A stretch of DNA of 64,000 nt from positions 3,472,001 to 3,536,000 of the forward strand of contig NZ_UGSI01000001.1 in assembly GCF_900454495.1 (NCBI RefSeq), in the 5' to 3' direction. This document shows, piece by piece, positions 7,691-15,324 of the stretch; the first letter of the stretch is position 1, and each line of letters starts with the position of its first letter. The notes beneath the pieces are model-generated. The model saw only the letters and a program-made list of their open reading frames with translations. It ran no database searches and had not been told where the DNA came from. A program made the translations under genes and the position numbers. This DNA is from Paenibacillus macerans. Its GTDB lineage: Bacteria > Bacillota > Bacilli > Paenibacillales > Paenibacillaceae.

Positions 7691-7767
7691 TAGAAATCGG
7701 CGTTTGACGAATAACCGTTGGACGAGGAATAAGTGCCGTGAACTATAGGAGCTATCGCTGCAACGCG

Positions 7768-7791
7768 AAAAACCGCAGGCAGTGCCTGCGG
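7768..7791 (-). terminator. rho-independent terminator
   Basis: Stem CCGCAGGC/GCCTGCGG with a three-base loop, followed on the minus strand by TTTTT. It lies ~120 bp beyond the stop of the radical SAM gene, its likely user. The 79-codon minus-strand frame spanning it (7637-7876) is not believable. Confidence 0.7.
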
Positions 7792-7911
7792 TAAGAGTGT
7801 GGCCGAATTCTATAACAAGTAAAGAGGTCACAAATCCGCCATCGTCATGAAAATTATTGATCAAGCAATTTACCATATCTCTATGTCTGCAAATAAGACC
7901 CCTTTACAGTC

Positions 7912-8922
7912 TTAAAACGGAAAAGAAAGCTGCTCGACCTCCGGGGTAATTTCCCGCTCGGATACGGTGCAGGCCGGCTGCGGGACGGCCCCCGGCCGCA
8001 AGGCCGGGACCTCCGTGCCGATGCCGGATGAAGCCTGGGCCCCGCGCGTTTCCGAACCGTCTAGTCCGTGTTTGGCCAAAAGGGCGCGCGCCATCCGCTT
8101 AAAACGGTCCGTATACCACGGCTCCGCGTAGGCCCCGGCATAAAGCGCACGGTAGCGGGATACCAGCTTGGGATCATGCTGCTGCAGCGTCCGGAAGTAC
8201 CAGGCTTTCACGTCCGGCGAAAGCCTAAGCAATGAGATCATGGCAAACCCGGCGCCATGCTCCTTGGCCGACCGGAGCAGGTTGTCCAAACCTTCCTCCG
8301 AATCGGTCAGAAACGGAAGGACCGGTGCGGCGAATATGCCGACAGGAATACCGTGCTCCGCCAAATATTTCACGGTGGAGAGACGTTTGCCGGGATGAGG
8401 CGAAGCCGGCTCCAGCTTGCGGATCAGCTCGGCGTCCAGCGTATTGACGCTGATGTTCACCGAAACGCCGCGCATTTTGCGCAAAATATCGATGTCCCGC
8501 ATCACCAGCGGAGAACGCGTCGTCACGCTGGTATGAATCCGGTATTTGGCCAATACTTTCAGGCACTCCCGGGTGATCTGTTCCTTGGCTTCGACAGGCT
8601 GATACGGGTCGGTCGCCGTGCCGATCGCCACCTGCCCGACATGCCGGCTAACGGCCTCAATATCGTAGGCGAACTTACGGGTCAAAGCCGTTAGCTGCCG
8701 CTCCAGCGCCTCCGCCGCATTTTCCTTGACCGAAATATGAAATTGGAATTCGTCCTCCGCGCTTCTCCCAAGAAACGTCTGGAACGCTCTGGCATAACAG
8801 AAGCTGCATCCATGGCCGCAGCCGCGGTACGGATTAATCGACCATTCGAAGGGCATCGCCTCCTCCTTGACGCGGTTTAACGTCGTCTTCGTCTGAATAT
8901 GTTCATACCGGGTTTCGGACAT
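7912..8922 (-). CDS. SPL/Rv2578c-type radical SAM protein
   Basis: 336 residues with the radical SAM cluster C35-x3-C39-x2-C42 in RGCGHGCSFCYAR, preceded by EWSINPYRGC, which is diagnostic of the spore-photoproduct-lyase-like COG1533 group. The TIM-barrel continuation shows GTATDPYQPVE (the glycine-rich motif) and VSVNISVNTLDAEL. The C-terminal ~50 residues are low complexity. It is not true SplB, which uses a differently placed Cys and is normally next to splA. Members of this broader group have no settled substrate. A monocistronic gene, transcribed away from the dispersed repeat upstream. Confidence 0.85.
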   Translation of the reverse strand: MSETRYEHIQTKTTLNRVKEEAMPFEWSINPYRGCGHGCSFCYARAFQTFLGRSAEDEFQFHISVKENAAEALERQLTALTRKFAYDIEAVSRHVGQVAIGTATDPYQPVEAKEQITRECLKVLAKYRIHTSVTTRSPLVMRDIDILRKMRGVSVNISVNTLDAELIRKLEPASPHPGKRLSTVKYLAEHGIPVGIFAAPVLPFLTDSEEGLDNLLRSAKEHGAGFAMISLLRLSPDVKAWYFRTLQQHDPKLVSRYRALYAGAYAEPWYTDRFKRMARALLAKHGLDGSETRGAQASSGIGTEVPALRPGAVPQPACTVSEREITPEVEQLSFPF

Positions 8923-8959
8923 CCCCTTCCCTCCTTACATTAAAGCTCCACCGAAAAAA

Positions 8960-9158
8960 AATAAGGGCAAAAACGCACGTTATTCTGGCGATAACCGTCC
9001 ATTCGAGAGAAATAGAGGAAATTTTTGTCGCTATTTTCTCGAATCACAAGGAAATGCCCATATTCTGGACCATCCATAGGAAAATAAGGACAAAAAGTGC
9101 CCCTAATGGGAATGAACATGGCTGGTTCCGGACAATAAGTACATAATGTGCCGCTATT
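8960..9158 (+). repeat. four-module palindromic dispersed repeat, copy A
   Basis: Four 25-bp modules of the form AATAnGG(C/A)A...TGCCGCTATT start at 8960, 9011, 9083 and 9134. Start-to-start spacing is 51, 72 and 51 bp, identical to copies B and C. Each module is an imperfect palindrome (AATAG.../...CTATT). The copy lies between divergent genes. The rest of the 8923-9411 gap (9180-9411) is AT-rich and holds only the presumed promoter of the next gene. Confidence 0.85.
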
Positions 9159-9411
9159 TGAAGGCCGAGGATTCGCCATACCAGCACCGAACTGTCAAGC
9201 ACCGATTTCTAGGTAGATTCTCATTTTTGCCGTTCATTTTTGCCAATCAATTTTGCCTATCGTCAATTCTTAGTATACCAAACATACGTTCTCATTATAA
9301 GACGTAAGGCGATCCAGATTTTTCAAGTGGAAGTTTCCATGAAAGCGAGAGGAACACCGGATTTTGGGGCAAACTCAACATAATCGCGAATTAAATAGGA
9401 GGGACTTGTTC

Positions 9412-9735
9412 ATGGCTCCAAACCACGATAAAACCAAGGCGGATTTTGTATATGAAAGATACGAACTGTTAGCCGAAGACCGCCCGGAGAACGATATTCC
9501 CGATGATGATCTGCTGCACCACGATACGCGTGTAGCCCAGGGCATCAGCGAAAATACGGGCGAGGACGGCCAAAACGATATCGACAGCCTTCCCGATCTG
9601 CTGTTCGGCGAGCTGACCGATGTGCCTGACGCCGACGCTATCCAGAAGGACAGCCCGGTTGATCCGGTCGCACCCGATCCGGACGCAATGCATGGAACCG
9701 ATTTGTTAAACGGGTACGACGGAGATGAGGATTAG
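9412..9735 (+). CDS. small acidic protein of unknown function
   Basis: The 107-residue product is strongly acidic (many D/E, with DDDLLHHD, DVPDADA and a terminal GYDGDED) and has no membrane segment, Cys or recognisable domain. Codon use looks normal for the region. The longer reading frame from a TTG at 9364 is rejected because TAGGAGGGA lies nine bases before the ATG at 9412. Such proteins are commonly annotated as hypothetical in paenibacilli. It converges on the diguanylate cyclase gene. Confidence 0.7.
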   Translation: MAPNHDKTKADFVYERYELLAEDRPENDIPDDDLLHHDTRVAQGISENTGEDGQNDIDSLPDLLFGELTDVPDADAIQKDSPVDPVAPDPDAMHGTDLLNGYDGDED

Positions 9736-9785
9736 CGGTAAATTGCGGGAATCCCCCTGACAATGCCGACGCTGGCGCCGTATGC

Positions 9786-10862
9786 TTAATAAATCGCCCG
9801 GCACAGCCGGTTGCGGCCCGCTTGTTTCGCCTCGTACAGCGCCTGGTCCGCCTTGTCGATCAGCTCTTCCTGACGAACGTTGGGATACGTTGCGCTGCCG
9901 GCGGAGATCGTTAGCCTAAGCTCCCCGCCTCCCGGCAGGAAGAACGGATGCGCCTCCACGTTTTGACGCAGCCGTTCGCCGATCTTCTCGATCTGCTCCG
10001 CGTCGCACTGGTCGACCAGGATGACGAACTCTTCGCCGCCCTTGCGAAAAATATGATCGCCCGGCCGGAACGTGTCCCGCAGCACATCGGCAAATTGCAA
10101 TAAAACGGCGTCTCCCGCCGAATGGCCGTAGCTGTCGTTGACCTGTTTGAAAAAATCGATGTCGACAAACAGCAGCGTAAAGGGGGCGCCGTTTCGGTTG
10201 GAGGAGGCGATTTTTTGCGCCATCATGGCCTCAAACGCCCGCGAGTTGTACAGACGGGTCAAAAAATCGCGGGTAGCGGCCTCCCTCATCATTTTCACGG
10301 ACTCGTCCGCTTCGCGCAAATGCTGGAGCATTAAATACGTAAACATCCCCGCGACAATAAATAAAAGGGTATACATAACTATAGCAGCCCATGAACTTAT
10401 GTTTAACACCAGCAAAAAGAGAACCATCGTATTGGCGGCGGATAACATCAAGGCCGGCAGCCACCTCTTCAGCGAAAGCTTTCGCGCGCGCAGAAAAAAC
10501 AGGGCAATCACCAGCGTGATCAGCACGTTCACGGCGCCGGCCATGGAATGGAAGCTAAACCCGTGCAAAAAGAACAGGCGGTAGACTGCAATAATCAGGG
10601 CGGAAATGCCCCCGCTGATCCCTCCACCCGCGTAAACGGCGATCAGAACGGGCAGCTGCCGGAAATCGGCAACCGTTTGCGCGCCGATGGGAAAGGTATA
10701 ATACATCAGAACGACGCCGAACAACCCCAGCATCAATCCAAGGAACGCCCGGGTCCACGGCGTGCTTTGTTTTTTGGACAAAAACCTGCATTGAATCATA
10801 TAGCCGAAATAAATAAAAGCCGTAAGCAAGGCAAAATTGGATAGTAAACTGTGCAGCATCAT
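9786..10862 (-). CDS. membrane-bound diguanylate cyclase (GGDEF, 5TMR-LYT-like input)
   Basis: 358 residues. The first ~180 hold five to six membrane helices with SGGISALIIAVYRLFF, typical of the 5TM receptors of the LytS type. The C-terminal ~165 residues form a GGDEF domain: DFLTRLYNSRAF, FVDIDFFKQVNDSYGH (substrate and metal site) and the active GGEEF loop in FRKGGEEFVI. The inhibitory RxxD site (RPGD) stands exactly five residues before GGEEF, so product inhibition by c-di-GMP is expected. It converts two GTP to c-di-GMP. No EAL domain is attached. Confidence 0.93.
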   Translation of the reverse strand: MMLHSLLSNFALLTAFIYFGYMIQCRFLSKKQSTPWTRAFLGLMLGLFGVVLMYYTFPIGAQTVADFRQLPVLIAVYAGGGISGGISALIIAVYRLFFLHGFSFHSMAGAVNVLITLVIALFFLRARKLSLKRWLPALMLSAANTMVLFLLVLNISSWAAIVMYTLLFIVAGMFTYLMLQHLREADESVKMMREAATRDFLTRLYNSRAFEAMMAQKIASSNRNGAPFTLLFVDIDFFKQVNDSYGHSAGDAVLLQFADVLRDTFRPGDHIFRKGGEEFVILVDQCDAEQIEKIGERLRQNVEAHPFFLPGGGELRLTISAGSATYPNVRQEELIDKADQALYEAKQAGRNRLCRAIY

Positions 10863-11122
10863 GAATGTACCTCTCTGAAGGAAGTGCAGGCAAATCGATG
10901 ATTCATAATGCTAGCATAGCACAGATATAGATGAAAAAGATCATCTTCCCTCCTAAATTTCGTCATATTTCGACACTATTTATATAAAAATTCGACAAAT
11001 TATTTAAAATTTTAAATTTATAAACATCGCGCCTCTCGGATAAAGCGCTGGATGGCCCATATTCCGGCTTGATAGACTGCGTGCTATAATGGCTCTGGAG
11101 ATCGACGAAAGGGTGAAAACGG

Positions 11123-11932
11123 ATGAATGAGACTTCGGAGTTGAATGAAGCTGCGGAGTTGAATGAAGCTGCGGAGTTGAATGAGGCTGCGGAGTTGCCG
11201 CAGGATTCTGTCCAGGTATGCCTTTTGGCGGGAAAAATCATGCTGCAGAGCGGCGCGGAGACCTACCGCGTGGAAGATACGATGAACCGGATGGCCAGCG
11301 CGCTGGGACTGCCCGGATCGCACAGCTATGTAACGCCGACGGGAATCGTGTTTCAATCCGGCGATACGGAATCGGCCAAACTGATCCGGATCGTCGAACG
11401 CACGACGGATCTGCAAAAGGTCGCCGATGTCAACGATGTATCGCGAAAGCTGGCCGGCGGAGAGCTGACCTGCGCCGAGGCCCGCGCCCGACTCCTGGAA
11501 ATCGAGGCGGGCACGAACGCCTATCCGGTGGCGCTGCAAATCGCCGCCGCCGCGGTGGCCAGCGGCTGCTTCACCTTGATGTTTCGGGGCGGGCTGCCCG
11601 ATTTCATCCCCGGGGTACTGTGCGGCGGCTCCGGATTTGCGGCCTTTCTTCTTTTTCACCGCCTGGTCAAAGTAAAATTTTTTGCCGAATTCACGGCTTC
11701 GCTGCTGATCGGCTTGCTGGCGGCGCTCCTCGTATCGCTCGGCTTGGGCCGCGAGCTCGACAAAATCATCATCGGCTCCGTCATGCCGCTTGTTCCCGGC
11801 CTGTTGATCACCAACGCCGTCCGGGATTTAATGGCCGGCCACCTCGTTTCCGGCTTGTCCCGCGGGGCCGAAGCCTTTCTTACCGCCTTCGCCATCGGTA
11901 CGGGCATCGCGGTGATGTTTACGTTGTTTTGA
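11123..11932 (+). CDS. threonine/serine exporter family protein, ThrE N-terminal part (YjjP-like)
   Basis: 269 residues matching the DUF1212/ThrE domain: LLAGKIMLQSGAETYRVEDTM, YVTPTGIVFQSGDT and, later, an HH-like membrane block ending in the VPGLLITNAVRDLMAGH signature. About five membrane helices occupy the second half. ThrE-type exporters move Thr/Ser out of the cell; in many Bacillota the protein is split, as here, with the second half in the next gene. The N-terminus carries a repeated LNEAAE hexapeptide from an 18-bp tandem repeat, an odd extension not needed by the domain. AAAGGGTGAAAACGG precedes the ATG. Confidence 0.85.
   Translation: MNETSELNEAAELNEAAELNEAAELPQDSVQVCLLAGKIMLQSGAETYRVEDTMNRMASALGLPGSHSYVTPTGIVFQSGDTESAKLIRIVERTTDLQKVADVNDVSRKLAGGELTCAEARARLLEIEAGTNAYPVALQIAAAAVASGCFTLMFRGGLPDFIPGVLCGGSGFAAFLLFHRLVKVKFFAEFTASLLIGLLAALLVSLGLGRELDKIIIGSVMPLVPGLLITNAVRDLMAGHLVSGLSRGAEAFLTAFAIGTGIAVMFTLF
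11141..11194 (+). repeat. in-frame 18-bp tandem repeat, three copies
   Basis: Three copies of TTGAATGAAGCTGCGGAG (the third has one A-to-G change) encode LNEAAE repeats at the N-terminus of the ThrE-like protein. Copy number can change without shifting the frame. Confidence 0.9.
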
Positions 11933-11994
11933 CGGCAGCAAAATGTTGTTCACCGGACCAAATGTCGTGACGCATCGGAGGGAATTTTAAACCT

Positions 11995-12438
11995 ATGAAC
12001 TTGATCGTTCAACTGCTTACCAGCTTTATCGCCTCGGCGGCCTTCGGCATTTTGTTTAATGCCCCGGGGCGCACCCTGCTGCAGTGCGGCTTCTCCGGCA
12101 TGATCGGCTGGATCGCCTATGTGCTGCTCGAGCAGAGGGCGGACGCCGTTTTCTCCACCGTCGCGGCCACGTTTATCGTCGGCGTGATTAGCCTCCTTTT
12201 TGCCAGATATTACAAGAAGCCCGTCATCATCTTCAGCGTCGCGGGAATCATTCCGCTCGTACCCGGCGGCCTCGCCTACGATGCCATGCGCAAATTCGTG
12301 GAGAACGAGTACAACCTGGCCGTCCAGTTGGCCGCCCAGGCTTTCTTGATCTCGGGTTCGATCGCCATCGGACTGGTGTTGTCCGAGGTGCTCGGCCAGC
12401 TTCTGATCAGATATCCGCGCCGCTTAAACGGCAAATAG
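11995..12438 (+). CDS. threonine/serine exporter family protein, ThrE C-terminal part (YjjB-like)
   Basis: 147 residues with four predicted membrane helices, and the signatures FGILFNAPGRTL and IPLVPGGLAYDAMR, typical of the DUF3815/YjjB half of ThrE. It follows the N-terminal half after 62 bp on the same strand with a CGGAGGGA ribosome site. The pair is expected to form one exporter. Confidence 0.87.
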   Translation: MNLIVQLLTSFIASAAFGILFNAPGRTLLQCGFSGMIGWIAYVLLEQRADAVFSTVAATFIVGVISLLFARYYKKPVIIFSVAGIIPLVPGGLAYDAMRKFVENEYNLAVQLAAQAFLISGSIAIGLVLSEVLGQLLIRYPRRLNGK

Positions 12439-12513
12439 GCCCTGTCTCGCATCCGCATTTCTTCGGAGCGCTACGGGGCCTGTCCAACGCTTTGTATGAT
12501 GTTTTGGGATTAC

Positions 12514-12627
12514 TTACTGGGCTTCCACTTTGACGAATTGGCCTTTCGCTTCGCATTTAGGGCATTTTTGCGGCTTGCAGCGCCCTTCCTTCGTTTCCCC
12601 GCAAGCTTCGCATTTCCATACCGCCAT
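12514..12627 (-). CDS. RCKP-type rubredoxin-like zinc-ribbon microprotein
   Basis: A 37-residue frame beginning MAVWKCEACGETKEGRCKPQ and containing four cysteine-based ligand positions (CEAC, RCKPQKCPKC). The RCKP-x-KCPxC arrangement is a known small rubredoxin-like domain type. GGGGAGGTGAG lies six bases before the ATG. It is too short for routine gene calling and sits between a convergent exporter gene and a GNAT gene. A metal-binding or redox role is inferred from the knuckles only. Confidence 0.78.
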   Translation of the reverse strand: MAVWKCEACGETKEGRCKPQKCPKCEAKGQFVKVEAQ

Positions 12628-12715
12628 CTAAGCTCACCTCCCCGCCATCCTTTAACTCGAATTGTAGCAAGGATTTCCGCGGGAAGATGAGATAAATATC
12701 ACAACCAGGCGTCCG

Positions 12716-13573
12716 TTATTCCTCTATCGCCGACTTCATCCAAAACGTGTTCATATACACCTGTTCAAACCCTGCTTTCAGCATATTCCGATGGCTGGCC
12801 GTGCCGAATTCCACGTCGACGTAAACCCGCTTTAATTCCAGCGCCGCGGCAGCCTGAAGGCGATGCCGGATCAGCGCCGTCTGCAAGCCTTGCCCCCTGT
12901 AATCCGGGAACGTAAAATCGTTGGCCACGTATCCTTCCTCGCCGCGGATAAACAGGGAGCCCATCGCGGCCGGGTCCTCGTCCGCATAGGCCACGAAATT
13001 TTGAAAGTCGTCCCGGCAAAAGTAGCGGCATTTCCGCTCAATCCCCTGCTCGTCCAGCTTGGCTGCGCCGCCGTTCGAGCGGCCGATCAGCGCGATAAAC
13101 CGCTTTGCCTCCTCCGGCGTGGCGACCCGGCGAACGGATAGCGCGGGAACTCCCGCTTCTCCCTGATTCCGGGGGCCGGGGCCGGTTTCGGGTTCCAGCT
13201 CCCGTTTAAGAAAAACAAGCTGCAGCCTCGGAACAAAGCCCTGCGACGATAAGGCCTCCGCGACTGCGCCGCTTTGCTTGTCCGGCGTCATATCGAAGCA
13301 GGGCACGATATTTGCCGTGCCGTAATGCCGCAGGATGTCCGGCAGCCGCTCCGCTTCGGCCGGTCCGAACCCGATGACGCGATTATAATAACTCGACTGG
13401 GGCGACTGACGGTCCATCAGCAGGGTTGCGCCGCCCATTTTCGTCGCCGTCAGTTTTGTTTCAAGATGCGATAACGACCGTTCGTTGTTGAACACCGTCA
13501 TCTTCATTTCCAGAGCGGCAATCCGTTCCACATCCTCAACAATCCGGTTCTTTCGCTCTTGAGGCTTGTGCAT
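12716..13573 (-). CDS. GNAT family N-acetyltransferase
   Basis: 285 residues. The C-terminal half is a GNAT fold: DEDPAAMGSLFIRGEEGYVANDFTFPDYRGQGLQTALIRHRLQAA contains β4, the acetyl-CoA pyrophosphate loop (YRGQGL-x-x-AL) and α3. The N-terminal ~130 residues are a weaker, GNAT-like or lid region. The substrate is unknown. It stands alone, divergent from the AEC permease gene. Confidence 0.8.
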   Translation of the reverse strand: MHKPQERKNRIVEDVERIAALEMKMTVFNNERSLSHLETKLTATKMGGATLLMDRQSPQSSYYNRVIGFGPAEAERLPDILRHYGTANIVPCFDMTPDKQSGAVAEALSSQGFVPRLQLVFLKRELEPETGPGPRNQGEAGVPALSVRRVATPEEAKRFIALIGRSNGGAAKLDEQGIERKCRYFCRDDFQNFVAYADEDPAAMGSLFIRGEEGYVANDFTFPDYRGQGLQTALIRHRLQAAAALELKRVYVDVEFGTASHRNMLKAGFEQVYMNTFWMKSAIEE

Positions 13574-13700
13574 GCCAGCATCATCCTTTCCGCTTGCTCA
13601 AATCCGATCGCCTTCGAAACCGGGGGGCATGATATAATAACAATCGGTTGTCCTTTTGCTAGAATAACATCTCTTACCGAAAGAAGTGAAGAACACCGCG

Positions 13701-14624
13701 ATGATCGGCGATATCATTTTGGAGGTCGTCCTCCCCATTTTCGTGCTGATCGGACTTGGCTGCCTGATGCAGCGCGCGTTCCGGCTCGATTTGTACACCT
13801 TGTCCAAAATCAATTTTTATTTCATCACCCCGGCGGTGGTGTTTCTAAGCATGTACCAATCTCAAATGTCCGCGGAGCTGCTCGGCAGCGTCACCGGTTT
13901 TTACGTATTATATGTGTTGTTGTTATGGGGAATCAGCATGCTGGTCAGCCGCACCCTCAAGTTCAGCCGCGGGCTGCGGGCCGCGTTCACGAACAGCCTT
14001 ATCCTCGACAATTCCGGGAACTACGGGCTGCCGATCAATCAATTGGCATTCAAGGGCGACCCGCTTGCCGCTTCGGTGCAGGCGTTGGTGATGACGTTTC
14101 AAAGCCTGGTCACCTTCACATACGGCGTGATGTCCGTGCAGCGGGCCAAATCCGGCGGCACGCTGAAAGCCGCCCTGATCGGATTTTTGAAGATGCCCGT
14201 GCCTTACGCTCTCGTGCTGGGCATGGCTTTGCACGTCCTGAATTTGCCCTTGCCGTACTTTGTCTCGAAGCCGATGGGGTATATCGCCGACTCCATGGTC
14301 GCCGTCGCCCTGCTGACGCTTGGAGCGCAAATCGTTAAATACCCGCTGCGGCTCGACCGGTTCGACGTGTATGTCAGCGTCGCCCTGCGCCTGCTGATCG
14401 GCCCGGCGATCGGCTTTGGTTTAATTTTGCTGCTGGGGCTGAAAGGCGTTCCGGCCCAGGCGCTGCTGCTCGCCTCCGGCATGCCGACCGGCGTGAACAG
14501 CACCATTTTGGCCGAGGAATACGACAATGAACCCGATTTCGCCTCGCAAACCGTGCTTATCTCCACCTTATTGAATATCGTGACGATGACGGCGCTGATT
14601 TCGCTCGCCAAATACGTGGGGTGA
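13701..14624 (+). CDS. AEC family (auxin efflux carrier-like) transporter
   Basis: A ~307-residue membrane protein with ten hydrophobic helices, N-terminal ILEVVLPIFVLIGLGCL, NSLILDNSGNYGLPINQLAF (the conserved broken helix with NxGNxGLP) and LLASGMPTGVNSTILAEEYD near the C-terminus. AEC proteins carry malate, malonate, amino acids or other carboxylates; the substrate cannot be told. Both the ATG at 13701 and a GTG at 13686 are possible starts with weak ribosome sites; the ATG gives the family's usual N-terminus. The 14625-14847 gap that follows is GC-rich and shows nothing recognisable. Confidence 0.85.
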   Translation: MIGDIILEVVLPIFVLIGLGCLMQRAFRLDLYTLSKINFYFITPAVVFLSMYQSQMSAELLGSVTGFYVLYVLLLWGISMLVSRTLKFSRGLRAAFTNSLILDNSGNYGLPINQLAFKGDPLAASVQALVMTFQSLVTFTYGVMSVQRAKSGGTLKAALIGFLKMPVPYALVLGMALHVLNLPLPYFVSKPMGYIADSMVAVALLTLGAQIVKYPLRLDRFDVYVSVALRLLIGPAIGFGLILLLGLKGVPAQALLLASGMPTGVNSTILAEEYDNEPDFASQTVLISTLLNIVTMTALISLAKYVG

Positions 14625-14847
14625 CAGCGCCAACGCTTACCGGCGGCGATCGGAAGCGGCAGCAGCGGGCGATTGCAGCGGGCGGTTGCAGCGCCCGAAC
14701 GGGGGCGATCGGCGCGGCGCTTGCTACGGCCCGGCCGGAGCGGGCGGCGCGCCGCCTGCATGATTCAACGGCGACGCTAGGCTGCACCATTGGAATCCGC
14801 TAGGTAGCTCCGATTGTCGTACTCGTACGGCCAAATCCGTTCCCCTA

Positions 14848-15324
14848 TTAACGGAACTGCTCCAGGTGAATTTTGATCACGATTTTGCGGACTGGGCTCT
14901 CTTCGTGGATATAACCGCAAGGGCGATGCAGCTCGGAAGGGAAAAACACCGCGAACTGCCCCGGCCCAAGCAGCAGCTCGCTTACACACCCGGCAGCGGC
15001 GGCTTCGTAAAACCGGATGTCCTCCCCGGGCAGCCGATCCTCAATCATGTTCAGGCGGCCGCCATCCATCGTCCATCCGATCCGCTCTTCCCCGCTGACG
15101 ATGAATTGGATGTCTACGTACGTCTCGTGGGACTCGAAGCTCAGCGAGGCTGCCGGGCGGGTAACATATTCCTGCACCAGCGCATACATCCGCTCCCCTT
15201 CCAGTTCGTACCTGCCGGCCGGCAGAGCGGATAGACGGCCCGTAAACAAATGCTCCAAGCCCCTGCGAACGGCAGCCGGATACACCTGCTTATCCCGCTC
15301 GAAACGCCTGATGTCGCCCGCCAT
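14848..15324 (-). CDS. YhcH/YjgK/YiaL family protein
   Basis: 158 residues of the cupin-like YhcH/YjgK/YiaL family: ESHETYVDIQFIVSGEERIG and FAVFFPSELHRPCGYIHEESPVRKIVIKI hold the His and Glu residues that bind a metal. Members sit in operons for sialic acid, diketogulonate or other sugar acids and are proposed sugar-processing (anomerase or isomerase-like) enzymes. The ATG overlaps the kinase stop as TGATG, so it is translationally coupled and is the last gene of the eight-gene sugar operon. Confidence 0.88.
   Translation of the reverse strand: MAGDIRRFERDKQVYPAAVRRGLEHLFTGRLSALPAGRYELEGERMYALVQEYVTRPAASLSFESHETYVDIQFIVSGEERIGWTMDGGRLNMIEDRLPGEDIRFYEAAAAGCVSELLLGPGQFAVFFPSELHRPCGYIHEESPVRKIVIKIHLEQFR

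Noticed and set aside
7637..7876. 79-codon minus-strand frame
   Set aside because: It contains a strong terminator hairpin, overlaps the deleted IS copy and has no family resemblance.
8940..9179. 79-codon minus-strand frame with TLCTYCP and FCPYF motifs, with a similar frame at 27224-27481
   Set aside because: Both frames are translations of the four-module dispersed repeat; the shared residues follow the repeat modules, start sites are poor and the 27 kb frame crosses a terminator.
11141..11194. CRISPR-like repeat
   Set aside because: The 18-bp units are directly adjacent without spacers and lie in frame in a gene. No other repeat in the window has unique spacers of constant length either.
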